64,000 bases of DNA from Actinomycetaceae bacterium (GCA_028724265.1 JAQYDG010000008.1:1-64000); one strand, 5' to 3'. Positions 18,382 to 29,687 are shown, counted from the first letter of the stretch. Program-made: numbers and translations. The notes: a model not told the origin generated them from the letters alone.

Positions 18382-21300
18382 TGGACATCCCCTGTCCCGG
18401 AGGAATTATCGCGGAGCAGACCCCAACACACCAGCAACATCTTCACCTGTTGTTTCAGCTTCGCCTGCGGCAGCGGCTTCACCCTCGATTCAGACTCCAA
18501 CTTCAACAGAAGCCGACCAGCCACTGGATCCACCGCTATTCACGGCCGTCATCGCCGTTCATAACGCCGAGCAGTACCTGCCAGCGCTTTTGACAAGCAT
18601 TGACGCCCAAACGATCAGCCGACACTCCGTCGAGTACATTTTCGTCGATGACGCCTCGACAGACGCTTCGCCACATCTCGTTGCGCAGTGGGCACTCGAC
18701 AAACCGTGGGTGCACCTCTACAAACTGTCGGCAAATCGCGGTGTTGCTGGGGCCCGCAATCTTGGCTATTCGCGCGCGCGTGGCACGTGGATCACAAGTA
18801 TCGACTCCGACGATGTGATTGATCCACATTATTTTGCAGAGGTTGCGCGCTTCATCAACGCGGATGAGCTCCAGCAGATTGACCTGATCAGTACGCGCGT
18901 CATGATCGTCGATCATTCCACTGGGATTTTCAAGCTCAGCCACCCGCTCGACTACCGATTCGCCAAAGGGAATCGTGTGGTGCGCCTGGCTGATGACCCC
19001 ACTGCGATCGAACTTAGAGCCTCGTCATTTATGCGCACAGACGTTTTACGCGCCGCCGGACTTACGTTCGATCCGCGCGTCAAGCCGACATTTGAAGATG
19101 CACACCTCGTGAGCCGATACTTGCTTTCCTGCAACGATCCTGTGGTTGCTTTGGCGGCGTCCGCGCGGTACTACTATCGCAAAGGTCAGCCGGAAGCGTC
19201 ACTCGTCACAGGTGGATGGGCTCGCCCAGAAAAATACACGGATCAGCTTGAATACGGTTATCTTGCCGCGCTGAGAGCAGCAGCAAACGGCACTTCGTCT
19301 ACCACTGCAGCCGCCACACTGAGCACTGAAAACAGGGTTCAAAGCAAAGGTAGCGTACCTCGGTGGCTGGAGAACACGATTTTGTATGACCTCTCCTGGT
19401 ATTTCGAGGACGGCGCAAAAAACGATGGAGCAAGCGCGTGGATCAGCAATCATCCCGACCTTCGTCAACGGTTCCTCAGCCTTCTGGAACGCATCTTTGC
19501 GCTCATTTCAGTTGACGCCGTGCGCACATTTTCGATCCGGCCACTCCCCGTGCAGATGCGCGCCACACTGATCGCTCGTTTCTATGCTCAACAATTGCCA
19601 GCCTTCGCGCTGATAAATTCCGATGGCCACCTGGCTCTGTATGCAAGATCGAACCCCCGGCATGCGATCGAGACTCAGGTCGAAGCTAGTATCGCGGCGC
19701 GGCAGTTGGAAAGACCGAATCGTGCCACGTCCGACGTGACGATTCACGCCCAGTGGTTGTTTGGCACGATTTTTGCCTACGAGGCTCTTGTTCCCGATAA
19801 CGAACCATTTGCCCTCCATGATTTACACTATGCTGACCACCGTGTTCCGGCGCTGGACTTTTCACTCTCGCAGGCAAGCAGTTCCTCACCAGATGCTGCC
19901 GCTGCGCTGGAGTCGTCCTCCGCACAACACACAACGGCGTCACTCCATGCATCGTCGGATGCTCCCGGCACACAGAGCCTTTCTTTGCTGACACTGCCGA
20001 CGTCCCGAGTCGATCCCGCTGCGCGCAAGAGTCTGAATCGTTGGCTGAGGAGAACGATCACCCAACGCACGAAGACGGCGGACTTCACCGTTGTGGCGTA
20101 TCGAAAACTGCACAACCTCACCAAGAATCTTCCAACACGCGTGCGCCGAAAGCTACTCCGGATCAGTACGAAACACCTCAATTCCCGCCTCGGCACCATG
20201 TTGATGAACAAATATCGCGGCGCGTGGATCATCATGGATCGCGAGTCTGGAGCCAACGACAACGGCGAACATTTCTATCGCTGGCTTCAGCATACTCACC
20301 CGGAGATCCCTGCATACTTCCTGCTCCGGCGCGATTCACCAGACTACCGACGGCTGAAAAAGGCCGGCGTGCGCTTCACCCCGCGCAACCCGTTCACCTT
20401 CGCGTGCCTGTTCCGTGCAAGCCAGGTTCATATAGGCAGCGACTTCACGAGTGACGATATGCGCGTGCTGCGCTTGGCCACCCCACAAGCCGATACTCCA
20501 CCTTTTGTGTTCTTGCAGCACGGCATTACGAAGGATGATATTTCGCAGGTTATCAACAAGCACCGCGTCGATCTTCTCTGCACCGTCCTCCCGCAGGAAC
20601 AGACCTATTTCACTGACGACGACTCTCCCTACCGATTCAAGAACGGCGAGGTTACCCGCACCGGTTTTGCTCGTTTTGACCGACTGCTGGCGCTTTCTGA
20701 TTCTCACACACCCCACGGAGGCCACGATCCTCACGCACGTCACAGGCTTCACGATTCACCGAAGCAGTCTTCCCCTCACGTGCGGTTACTGGTGATGCCG
20801 ACATGGCGGCATAAGCTCCGTGCCGAGCTGCGGAAGAAAAAGTCCTCCCAGGCACGCCGCCGCATCTTCCGCGACTCTCAGTACTTCCGCCAGTGGGACG
20901 CCCTCCTGCGCAGTGCCACGCTCCGTCAGCTTGTCCAGGCGGGAGAATTACGGATCGACTTCGTTGCTCACCCCAATATGACGCCGTATTTCGACGAGTT
21001 TGCACACAACGAGTTACTTCACGTTCACAATATTCGCACAACGGACGTGCAGCAGCTGCTCGCCACAGCCGACCTTTTTCTCACTGACTATTCGTCCACT
21101 GCGTTCGACGCCGCCATCGCAGGATGCTCCGTAGCATACTTTCAGTTCGACGCTGCCGAGTTTTTCGGCGGGGCACACACGATGCGCCGCGGCTGGTTCG
21201 ATTACGAACGCGACGGGTTCGGACCACTTCTTGCGGACGCACACAGCGTCCAGGATTGGGTCAGCCGTGCGGTACGAACCGCGGAAGGAAATACGAGCAG

Positions 21301-22585
21301 CCTGCCGAGCACCGGCAGCACGCCGCAACTCGACGCGCCACAATCGGACGCACAGACGCACACAGCCGAGCTCGCAGAGAGTGCGTTTGCGACAAGAAGA
21401 AACGACCTTCGCAGCACGATCCCCCGCAACGCCTGTAGCAATATTTTTGAGGCAATTGAGCACATGCTGTGGGCACGAACTTCAGATGACGATCAGGCAG
21501 CTGAACTCCGTCAACGTGTTGCAACACAGGCGCGATCAGTTCAACCTTTGCCTGCGAAGAGAGCCGCACTCCTTGCGAGGGATCCCCACCAGGCACGTGT
21601 TGCTGCGATCTTGGATCAGTACTCGGCTCTCGGGTTCGACCCAGAGTGCTCACTCCTCAACGTGATGCCTCACAGCTGGCGAACTCAGCTGGACGCCTTC
21701 ACACCGGATATCTTCCTCTGCGAGTCGGCGTGGGACGGTCCGGATCCCTCGTCACACCCGTGGCGCGGAAAAATCTACACACGCCGCGGGAACCCGAAAG
21801 AGAACCGAACGGAGCTCCTCAGTATCCTCGACTACTGCCAGCAGCACGGTATTCCCACCGTCTTCTGGAACAAGGAGGATCCCACGCATTTTGACGATGC
21901 CACGCGGAATTTCGTAGACACCGCCCGGCTGTTCGATTTCGTGTTCACCACCGACTCAGCGTGTATCCCGCGTTACGCACGAGCGGGCATCGAGGACGTC
22001 CATACTCTCCAGTTTGCCGTGCAGCCGCGCCTGTATGTTCACCCTTCAGGCCAGGAGCACCGCGAAGCCCGCGTGATCTTCGCCGGCTCCTGGTATAACG
22101 ATCTTCCGGAACGCAATGCTGCGATGGAGAAGATCTTCGACTCGATTATCGCGAGCCCCTACGAACTTGCAATCTATGACCGTCACTCAGCCGATCGGCA
22201 CCCGAACCATCGGTTTCCGAAAAAATATGAGCCGTTTGTGCATCCTGCTGTGAGCCAGGAGGAATTGGCAGAGCTCTACCGCACGTCCCTGTGCGGACTG
22301 ACGATCAACACCGTCACAGATTCGCCCACCATGTATGCTCGCCGGGCGTTCGAAATTGCCGCATCTGGCGCTGTGGTGCTCTCCAACTACTCGCTAGGGG
22401 TCGAGCGGGATTTCCGCGACGGCGTGATTTTTCTGGATCGTGACCCGCAGGCGCTCACGCACCTTACGCCCGATCACGCGCAGCGTATTGCCGCTCAGGG
22501 CATGGCAGTGGCCGCCCAGCACACCTATTCAGGGAGTTTGCGCATCATCCTCGCCCGCGTCCTGAACACCAGTAACCCGCAATAA
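18365..22585 (+). CDS. Three-domain glycopolymer synthase: GT2 + CDP-glycerol glycerophosphotransferase-like + CgeB/GT1-like
   Basis: 1406 residues. After a Pro/Ser/Ala-rich start, residues about 57-300 form a GT2 domain (FTAVIAVHNAEQYLP, FVDDASTDAS, and the DxD-like SIDSDDVID). Residues about 610-960 match the TagB/TagF CDP-glycerol glycerophosphotransferase fold (FLQHGITKDD near 716, VLVMPTWR-like VMPTWRHK, FVAHPNM, FLTDYSSTAFDAA near 906). Residues about 1080-1400 resemble DUF3880/CgeB plus a GT1-like end (IFAGSWYND, TMYARRAFEIAASGAVVLSN). The protein could add sugar and polyol phosphate units to a teichoic-acid-like polymer. ATG 18365 overlaps the GT4 stop; the frame is open earlier only inside that gene. 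Substrates are inferred. Confidence 0.85.
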   Translation: MSSLPSGHPLSRRNYRGADPNTPATSSPVVSASPAAAASPSIQTPTSTEADQPLDPPLFTAVIAVHNAEQYLPALLTSIDAQTISRHSVEYIFVDDASTDASPHLVAQWALDKPWVHLYKLSANRGVAGARNLGYSRARGTWITSIDSDDVIDPHYFAEVARFINADELQQIDLISTRVMIVDHSTGIFKLSHPLDYRFAKGNRVVRLADDPTAIELRASSFMRTDVLRAAGLTFDPRVKPTFEDAHLVSRYLLSCNDPVVALAASARYYYRKGQPEASLVTGGWARPEKYTDQLEYGYLAALRAAANGTSSTTAAATLSTENRVQSKGSVPRWLENTILYDLSWYFEDGAKNDGASAWISNHPDLRQRFLSLLERIFALISVDAVRTFSIRPLPVQMRATLIARFYAQQLPAFALINSDGHLALYARSNPRHAIETQVEASIAARQLERPNRATSDVTIHAQWLFGTIFAYEALVPDNEPFALHDLHYADHRVPALDFSLSQASSSSPDAAAALESSSAQHTTASLHASSDAPGTQSLSLLTLPTSRVDPAARKSLNRWLRRTITQRTKTADFTVVAYRKLHNLTKNLPTRVRRKLLRISTKHLNSRLGTMLMNKYRGAWIIMDRESGANDNGEHFYRWLQHTHPEIPAYFLLRRDSPDYRRLKKAGVRFTPRNPFTFACLFRASQVHIGSDFTSDDMRVLRLATPQADTPPFVFLQHGITKDDISQVINKHRVDLLCTVLPQEQTYFTDDDSPYRFKNGEVTRTGFARFDRLLALSDSHTPHGGHDPHARHRLHDSPKQSSPHVRLLVMPTWRHKLRAELRKKKSSQARRRIFRDSQYFRQWDALLRSATLRQLVQAGELRIDFVAHPNMTPYFDEFAHNELLHVHNIRTTDVQQLLATADLFLTDYSSTAFDAAIAGCSVAYFQFDAAEFFGGAHTMRRGWFDYERDGFGPLLADAHSVQDWVSRAVRTAEGNTSSLPSTGSTPQLDAPQSDAQTHTAELAESAFATRRNDLRSTIPRNACSNIFEAIEHMLWARTSDDDQAAELRQRVATQARSVQPLPAKRAALLARDPHQARVAAILDQYSALGFDPECSLLNVMPHSWRTQLDAFTPDIFLCESAWDGPDPSSHPWRGKIYTRRGNPKENRTELLSILDYCQQHGIPTVFWNKEDPTHFDDATRNFVDTARLFDFVFTTDSACIPRYARAGIEDVHTLQFAVQPRLYVHPSGQEHREARVIFAGSWYNDLPERNAAMEKIFDSIIASPYELAIYDRHSADRHPNHRFPKKYEPFVHPAVSQEELAELYRTSLCGLTINTVTDSPTMYARRAFEIAASGAVVLSNYSLGVERDFRDGVIFLDRDPQALTHLTPDHAQRIAAQGMAVAAQHTYSGSLRIILARVLNTSNPQ

Positions 22586-22652
22586 GCCGCACCACAGTAG
22601 CTCACCGCCGGCAAGCCGAGACGTTACGTGCCAAGCGAAGGCGCGCGCAGCG

Positions 22653-23708
22653 TTACCGATCGCGCTTTTGCCTGCGCTTGACGATATGACGCCACAGCGC
22701 CCGTCCGTCCGGGTGACGAAGCACTTCGGCCTGGATCGCTGGAGCCTCGTTGCGATGAGCGCCCAGATATTTGACGACGAAATCGAGCTGAGCTGCAATC
22801 CGCGTACGCAGAGCTTTCCGCGCCCTGACCGGCACACGAATCGTGCGCAGCTGATCAATGCATGCAAGCCGCTGAACCACGTTGAAATCAAAGGACTCTC
22901 CTTGGCGCGAGACCGAATCCGGGCGGACGACGCGAACGTAGGCTGCGTCTTCCCACTCTGGATTTACTCGTGGATTCACTCGCTCGGCCTCACGCACATG
23001 CTCGACCTCACGCGGCTTCGAGGCAAGGATCAGCCTCAGGTTCGGGAATCTCAACAGCTGCGCCCAGAAAACCACGTCTTCACCGCTGCGCAAGTCCTCC
23101 GGGAATCGCATCGAGCGCGCAATCTTTGTTGGAAGAAGCTTGCATGCGGTGAAACTCAGCACCCAGGGATAGTCCGCAACCTTGTGTTGGCCTGGATCCA
23201 CAGCCGCATATTTTTTACTCAGAGGATCGTTGGCTATCGCGCGTCCATCCGCGGACACACTCACAAGCGGGCTGAGTACCACAACTGACGGTGCAGCTCG
23301 CTCCGATGACGTCGTCTGCCCGGCTGCCGACCATTGTGCCTCAAGATAGCGCGGCCCGATCTTATCGTCAGCATCCACAAACGTCAGGAATTGGCGCGAC
23401 GCAAGGCGAATACCGGCGTTTCTCGCAGCTCCAGCGTTCGCAATCTCCATCTGGTGAACCACCACATTCACCTGTGGGTGAGCCTGGGCAAAGTGTTCCA
23501 CCACAGCAGAGCTGCCATCGTCATCGCCATTGCACACAACGATGATTTCGAACAGTGCCGGCGCAAGAGTCTGCGCCGCACAGCAATCGAGGAGCACCGG
23601 CAGTTCGCGCACTGCGTGATATGCCGCGATAACCACGGAAATACCAGCAGTCAACTCCCGTTCGCGAGCACACGGAGATTTCTTGACGTGCACGGCCTTA
23701 TGACGCAT
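22653..23708 (-). CDS. GT2-family glycosyltransferase
   Basis: 351 residues. A classical GT2 fold begins near residue 22 (ISVVIAAYHAVRELPVLLDC), with IIVVCNGDDDGS, the acceptor-side NAGAARNAGIRLA and the metal-binding FVDADDKIG. The C-terminal 150 residues are less typical and rich in Arg. It converges with the large fusion enzyme and overlaps the upstream alpha/beta-hydrolase-like gene by 11 bases, so both are made from one transcript. A role in the same surface polymer is likely. Confidence 0.88.
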   Translation of the reverse strand: MRHKAVHVKKSPCARERELTAGISVVIAAYHAVRELPVLLDCCAAQTLAPALFEIIVVCNGDDDGSSAVVEHFAQAHPQVNVVVHQMEIANAGAARNAGIRLASRQFLTFVDADDKIGPRYLEAQWSAAGQTTSSERAAPSVVVLSPLVSVSADGRAIANDPLSKKYAAVDPGQHKVADYPWVLSFTACKLLPTKIARSMRFPEDLRSGEDVVFWAQLLRFPNLRLILASKPREVEHVREAERVNPRVNPEWEDAAYVRVVRPDSVSRQGESFDFNVVQRLACIDQLRTIRVPVRARKALRTRIAAQLDFVVKYLGAHRNEAPAIQAEVLRHPDGRALWRHIVKRRQKRDR

Positions 23709-24792
23709 GCATCCTCAAACTCTCGATCACGCGACGCGAGACCCTCCTGCCATGCTTGAGCTTTGAAATCAAGCTCATCAAAGCAAAGCGCGGCGGGGGA
23801 ATATGTCCATCGCCGTAGTCGCCTACAACAAGAACCTGAGTGCGGGAACGCCGATACAGGCCATCTGCAACCCGTCGAAAACCCTGAGCCGTAACGTACG
23901 GCATCGCGTGCTTCTGGACGTGCTGAGTGTCGGACTTGTTTTGGATATACAAAAGCCGCTTCGGAACCGGAATCGTGCGCAAATCGTGGATCACGCCCGC
24001 CTGACTGAGAAGCTTGGCAGCAGCAGCGCCCTTCACTCCCCGCTGACGAGGAAACATCGCGTCAATATAGGGCTGAGAAGCCGAATAATCGCTGATACTC
24101 ACCTGGGGATTCCAGACGAAGGCGAGAGACTGCGCCGCAATACGCGACCCCGTACGCGCCGCATCGTCAAGCATTGCAGCGAACACGATCGCGGCAAAAC
24201 CTCCTCCGGAGCCACCCGTCAAAAGAAGCGGCCTGTGAGCCACCGAGGCGATGTGTGCAAGAGCGCGCGCAATGATGTTCTGCGTATGAGTTCCAGGTAA
24301 CCCTGTGTACCATCCGAGCGCAACATTGCCGTCATGGATCAGAAGCGGATCGGACACCGAGACGACGGGAACGTAGCGGTTCCACTGGATGTGGAGGCCG
24401 GAAAAATATGGGCCAACCGTGTCAGCTCGCTTCTGAGCGGCAGTAAAGGAACACAGCAGACGACTCTGCCTGCCCAACAGTTTGCGGCTCAAGCGCGACG
24501 TGAGCCGATACAACGCCCCAACCGAGCCACTGACGCCACGCAGGAAGATATCCAGCGGTGGGGAGCCAGGGATAGGAATACGATGCACACCGTCACGCAG
24601 GTGAGGAGTCCGCACGAAATCATCAATGCTGGAATAGGAGAAAACTTTGCCGAACGCAGCGGGATCCCATCGGACTGACGACGGCGGTGCTCCAGCGGAG
24701 CCAGCCTCGCCAGTGCCCCTCATCGTCGCTTCGGCATCGCCCATAGCGGCACCGCGAAACGCAGGATCTGTCAGATTCAGTTGCTCCGGCAT
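23698..24792 (-). CDS. Alpha/beta-hydrolase-like protein linked to glycosyltransferases
   Basis: 364 residues without a signal peptide. The key motif is LLLTGGSGGGFAAIVFA near residue 195, a Gly-x-Ser-x-Gly nucleophile elbow after a hydrophobic strand. A late Asp (LYIQNKSDTQH) and His (VVGDYGDGHIPPP) are in suitable places for the rest of the triad. Related folds occur in surface-polymer loci as acyltransferases or esterases, including the Asp2-like group. The role may be O-acetylation or trimming of the polymer precursor. ATG 24792 follows GGGATGGG closely. The family assignment is moderate; no substrate can be named. Confidence 0.7.
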   Translation of the reverse strand: MPEQLNLTDPAFRGAAMGDAEATMRGTGEAGSAGAPPSSVRWDPAAFGKVFSYSSIDDFVRTPHLRDGVHRIPIPGSPPLDIFLRGVSGSVGALYRLTSRLSRKLLGRQSRLLCSFTAAQKRADTVGPYFSGLHIQWNRYVPVVSVSDPLLIHDGNVALGWYTGLPGTHTQNIIARALAHIASVAHRPLLLTGGSGGGFAAIVFAAMLDDAARTGSRIAAQSLAFVWNPQVSISDYSASQPYIDAMFPRQRGVKGAAAAKLLSQAGVIHDLRTIPVPKRLLYIQNKSDTQHVQKHAMPYVTAQGFRRVADGLYRRSRTQVLVVGDYGDGHIPPPRFALMSLISKLKHGRRVSRRVIESLRMHAS

Positions 24793-24994
24793 CCCATCCC
24801 TTTCCTGCCTCTGGAACGTTCAGCTTATCCAGCTTAGCAGGACGGTGTTTCGTTAACTCTCCGTGCGCGACCAGCAACACAGCTTAGGCGAAGCAGGAAG
24901 CGCAGGAGAATACACATCGTCACCGCTCGCGGAGTAAGCACACTAAGCTCAACATCATCAGTACGTATCAACGCGCAATTCTCTGGGGTGAATG

Positions 24995-25288
24995 ATGAGC
25001 AACAGAAAATCGAGAAGAAAGAAGCCGTCGCATAGCCGAGCACGGCAGGTTCCACCAACGAAACGCGGTAGTGATCCGCAACGGAGCGCTCAATCCGCAG
25101 CGCAACGGCAATTGCATGTGATCATGTTCGTAGCCGTCTTTGCAGCCGTGGCCTTCGCGCTCTACAGGATCTTCGGCATGGCGAACACTCACGCTTATGC
25201 TGCGATGACGAGGCTTATTGTGGCTCTTGTGCTTATCATCGTCCTCGTCATCCTCGCCCTGTACATAGCCACGCGCAACAAGCACTAA
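24995..25288 (+). CDS. Small two-helix membrane protein
   Basis: 97 residues from the second of two adjacent ATG codons (24992 and 24995). The first 40 residues are strongly basic (NRKSRRKKPSHSRARQ), followed by two transmembrane helices (about 43-60 and 73-93) and a short basic tail, giving a cytoplasmic N- and C-terminus. It diverges from the hydrolase gene. I recognise no family. The positive-inside pattern and clear helices support that it is translated. Confidence 0.65.
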   Translation: MSNRKSRRKKPSHSRARQVPPTKRGSDPQRSAQSAAQRQLHVIMFVAVFAAVAFALYRIFGMANTHAYAAMTRLIVALVLIIVLVILALYIATRNKH

Positions 25289-25321
25289 CACGCACAAATG
25301 CGGATACGCTCACTGACAACT

Positions 25322-25341
25322 CCACAATTGTGAAATTGTGG
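25322..25341. repeat. 8-bp inverted repeat between the small membrane protein and the broken AlbA-type gene
   Basis: CCACAATT and AATTGTGG flank a GTGA centre. It lies 34 bases after one stop and 43 bases from the other in a convergent gap, so it may end transcription in both directions, though no T-run follows. Its core resembles the centre of the operator at 7678-7702. Confidence 0.45.
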
Positions 25342-25383
25342 CGCGCCGAATCTCGTAATTTCAGTATGTCTCATCGATTGCTC

Positions 25384-27062
25384 TTATCGAGCATCACATA
25401 GCCTATACGCTGCCGACCTTCCGCTTCCCACAGCCATAATATCGCCACGAGCTTGCAAAGTTTGAAGTGCTCTTTGTGCAATGCCTCGAGATACACCACA
25501 CAAACGCATCAATTCTCCGGTAGATATCTGAGGAAACTCGGCTAGCCATTGTATCGCTATATTCGCCACCGCATTACGGTTAGTCGTTAGATATGCCGCA
25601 ACTCGAGAGGGTGTCCACTTTTCTTGAGACAAAATCTCCCGAACGGGATCATTGAGAATCCACGCATCTCCAAGAGCTACAATAAGGGGCTCACTCCCGA
25701 CAGTTGACTGCTGGGCAACATCTATGGCAAGGCGCGCAGAGTCATCATCGCTCTGTAAGCCTTCCGCAACATCCCTCAGAGTAACAAAGGACTTATTGAA
25801 AAGTAGATAGAGAATGATCGATACCCTGTAGTCGTGCTGGCGCGGAAGTGGAACAATACTATCCATCAGTTCAAGAACAGGTATAACTGGGGCTCCGCCC
25901 ACAAGCGTCGTTTCTACGAACGGACCTTTATTACAGGAGGGCGGTGCCCAAGCGCGATCATCGCCTGATACATACGATCAACGCCTACCCCCTGTTTATC
26001 AACTAGCCCAATTGCGCGAAAGAGGTCTGCCAATGCTGGATACCGAGCCGACCTATTACTCAATACATTCTTTGAAGTGATAGCGCCCGGGAAACCTCCA
26101 GGACTGCGAGCAACAAGCATCGAATCCACGTCAAACCAACGCACTTCTGTCGGTTCGCTACGATTCCAGTCGCGATGAATCACACCATTGAGTAAAGACT
26201 CTCGAACGGCACTGAAAGGTATCTGTGGAATCATGCGATCGGCAAGGCCAACCGAAACTGTGGCATCCTTATCTTCGATTGTCAAAGCTCTCTCAATTTG
26301 ATCAAGTTGTTCCAGTAAAGACATTTCAGGACTGCCACTAATTCTCTTCAGTATTTGACCTCCAGGAACATCGAAAATAGACAAGTCAATAAGCGTTTTT
26401 CCAGCAGACACAAAAAGCAACTGCCCCGCCCGCGTTAGAAATTCTTGAGAGCTCACTGCACCAAGCTGAATGAGGAGTTCTCTATCCGTCAGAACATCGA
26501 GATCTTTCCGACTCTCCCTCACGAAATGAGTAGCCTGCGACCGCACATACTTAACGTCAAGATCCGTCACTTGAGCCATGACATCATAGTTGCGCTGCTG
26601 ACGCAGATGCTGCCACCATTCTGAACGATCAACAGGTTCACAGCGATCACCGACCCTCCATCTCAGCCGATCGAGCGTATCTTGAACCGGTTCAGGAGCT
26701 TCAGCAACATAGATCACGAGAAGTCGCTGCCCTTCTACCGTTTCCTGAACAATATCCGGGGCAACATCAACAGCATGACATATGCGAGAGCGGAGCCAAT
26801 CAATATGAAGCTCCGTGCCAATAATCGCACCGGTATGTCCATCAACTCCGACAATCAAAACACCACCACCAGGCGTATTAGCCATACAAGAGACCTCATC
26901 GGCAAGTTTTGTAGCAGCTTCTGGATTCTTGGGAGTTCCTGTCAGAATATCTGATCCCTGACGCCTTCCTGCTTCTTCCTTGAAGTCAATGTGCTGGTAC
27001 TCACGCATTTTCGTAATCCGCCCGGACCGCGCCGTCTGCAGAATGTCACGGACTTGTTCCAT
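25384..27062 (-). pseudogene. Schlafen/AlbA_2-type ATP-binding transcriptional regulator, frameshifted
   Basis: Two pieces of one gene. Piece one (27062-25914, 382 residues) has the AlbA_2/Schlafen domain (EYQHIDFKEEAG; ANTPGGGVLIVGVDG) and a GHKL-type ATPase part (VRESLLNGVIHRDWN; ARSPGGFPG). It stops soon after RPPVIKV. Piece two is in another frame (25902-25384, about 172 residues; its open frame extends upstream through GPFVETTLVGGAP) and ends with a winged helix (ISTGELMRLCGVSRGIAQRAL). Family members read straight through this junction and are about 550-600 residues long; the sum here is about 559. A single missing base near 25915-25925 explains it. Base composition is more AT-rich than neighbours, suggesting acquisition. 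Re-initiation at piece two or a sequencing error are alternatives. Confidence 0.75.
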
Positions 27063-27132
27063 ATGCTGGTTACGAAAATCTGTAGCTGAAAATAGGTTCT
27101 GATCCGCTACACAACTCCAAAATTATTAGATA

Positions 27133-27207
27133 ACGACATGCCTAATCTAACACGATATGCGCCGTTATCCATTTTCGTGTCAGATTAACGGATGGCTAAT
27201 CTGACAC
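27133..27207. promoter_or_regulatory. Three-half-site inverted repeat upstream of the AlbA-type gene (candidate autoregulatory operator)
   Basis: GTGTCAGATTA (27177-27187) and TAATCTGACAC (27197-27207) are perfect 11-bp arms around a 9-base spacer. A third half-site, TAATCTAACAC (27133-27143, one mismatch), lies nearer the gene. The set sits 70-145 bases before the minus-strand start, next to the AT-rich TATCTAATAAT. Winged-helix regulators of this family plausibly bind such repeats. The binding partner is inferred. Confidence 0.6.
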
Positions 27208-27309
27208 TACCTCGAAGAATAGTGCTGAATTCACGAATCTGCTCCCACGCACCGATAGTCCTACTTCCGCGATAATCACGCTTGGTACTCTCTAAGCTGC
27301 TAGAACATC

Positions 27310-27629
27310 CGCCACTTTTTGACACGCTGTGCGATGCGATTCGCCCGGGTGGTGTGATCGTGATCGTCTCAATCTAGGCTGCACATGCAGACCGCAACGT
27401 GCATGAACTCGTCATGAAAGAAAATGACCTACGCGGCACCATCGCCTACGCCCATTCGCACCCGCGCACGATTGAACTTGTGGCTGAAGGCAAGATTGAC
27501 CTCTCGCCGTTCATTACCGGAAAAATCGGCTTGGAAGGGCTTGTTGATGAAGGGTTTGAAACGCTGATTCATCATAACGACACCGCAGTGAAAATCCTCG
27601 TATCACCCAGCGGCGAGGGTCTGGAGTGA
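27310..27629 (+). pseudogene. 3' remnant of a butanediol dehydrogenase-like (zinc MDR) gene
   Basis: Only the C-terminal roughly 105 residues remain. One frame reads FDTLCDAIRPGGVIVIVSI, then TAG at 27375-27377, then continues in the same frame with AAHADRNVHELVMKENDL and the typical ending IGLEGLVDEGFETLIHHND, followed by AVKILVSP. Intact 2,3-butanediol dehydrogenases are about 350 residues and have Trp at the TAG position (TGG to TAG). The catalytic and zinc-binding parts are absent. The left edge is approximate. An ATG at 27399 leaves a 76-codon open frame, unlikely to make a functional enzyme. Confidence 0.8.
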
Positions 27630-27724
27630 CGATAGGCGAAGTAACGAAAAACTGGATGACGAAACCACTAAGACCGGACTGAACAGCAGTCAGGGATAAA
27701 ACGCAGACACGCGACACTGGAATA

Positions 27725-27771
27725 AAAATGGCGGATCTTCAAGGAACAACATCCTGAAAATCCGCCATTTT
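27725..27771. terminator. Intrinsic terminator-like hairpin, bidirectional
   Basis: AAAATGGCGGA (27725-27735) pairs with TCCGCCATTTT (27761-27771) around 25 bases. The T-rich end of the right arm suits plus-strand termination, and the A-rich left arm gives U residues on the minus strand. It probably insulates groEL from the remnant region. Between it and groEL (27772-27916) I see no gene. Confidence 0.65.
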
Positions 27772-27916
27772 CGGCGTCACACCTCATGAGAAGAGGTGCC
27801 ACTTCCTACCGAGATATCTCTTGCCCAGCGCTTGTACAACATCACCGGCATGGTCGGCGAGCGCCACACTCTGCGCTTGTACGGGCATCGCCCCGCGTCT
27901 ACTCGGGCGCCGAATA

Positions 27917-29687
<1,771 letters not shown>

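Noticed and set aside
25384-27629. Considered as an insertion sequence or integrated phage fragment
   Set aside because: No transposase, integrase, terminal inverted repeats or target duplication could be seen; the inverted repeats look like an operator instead.
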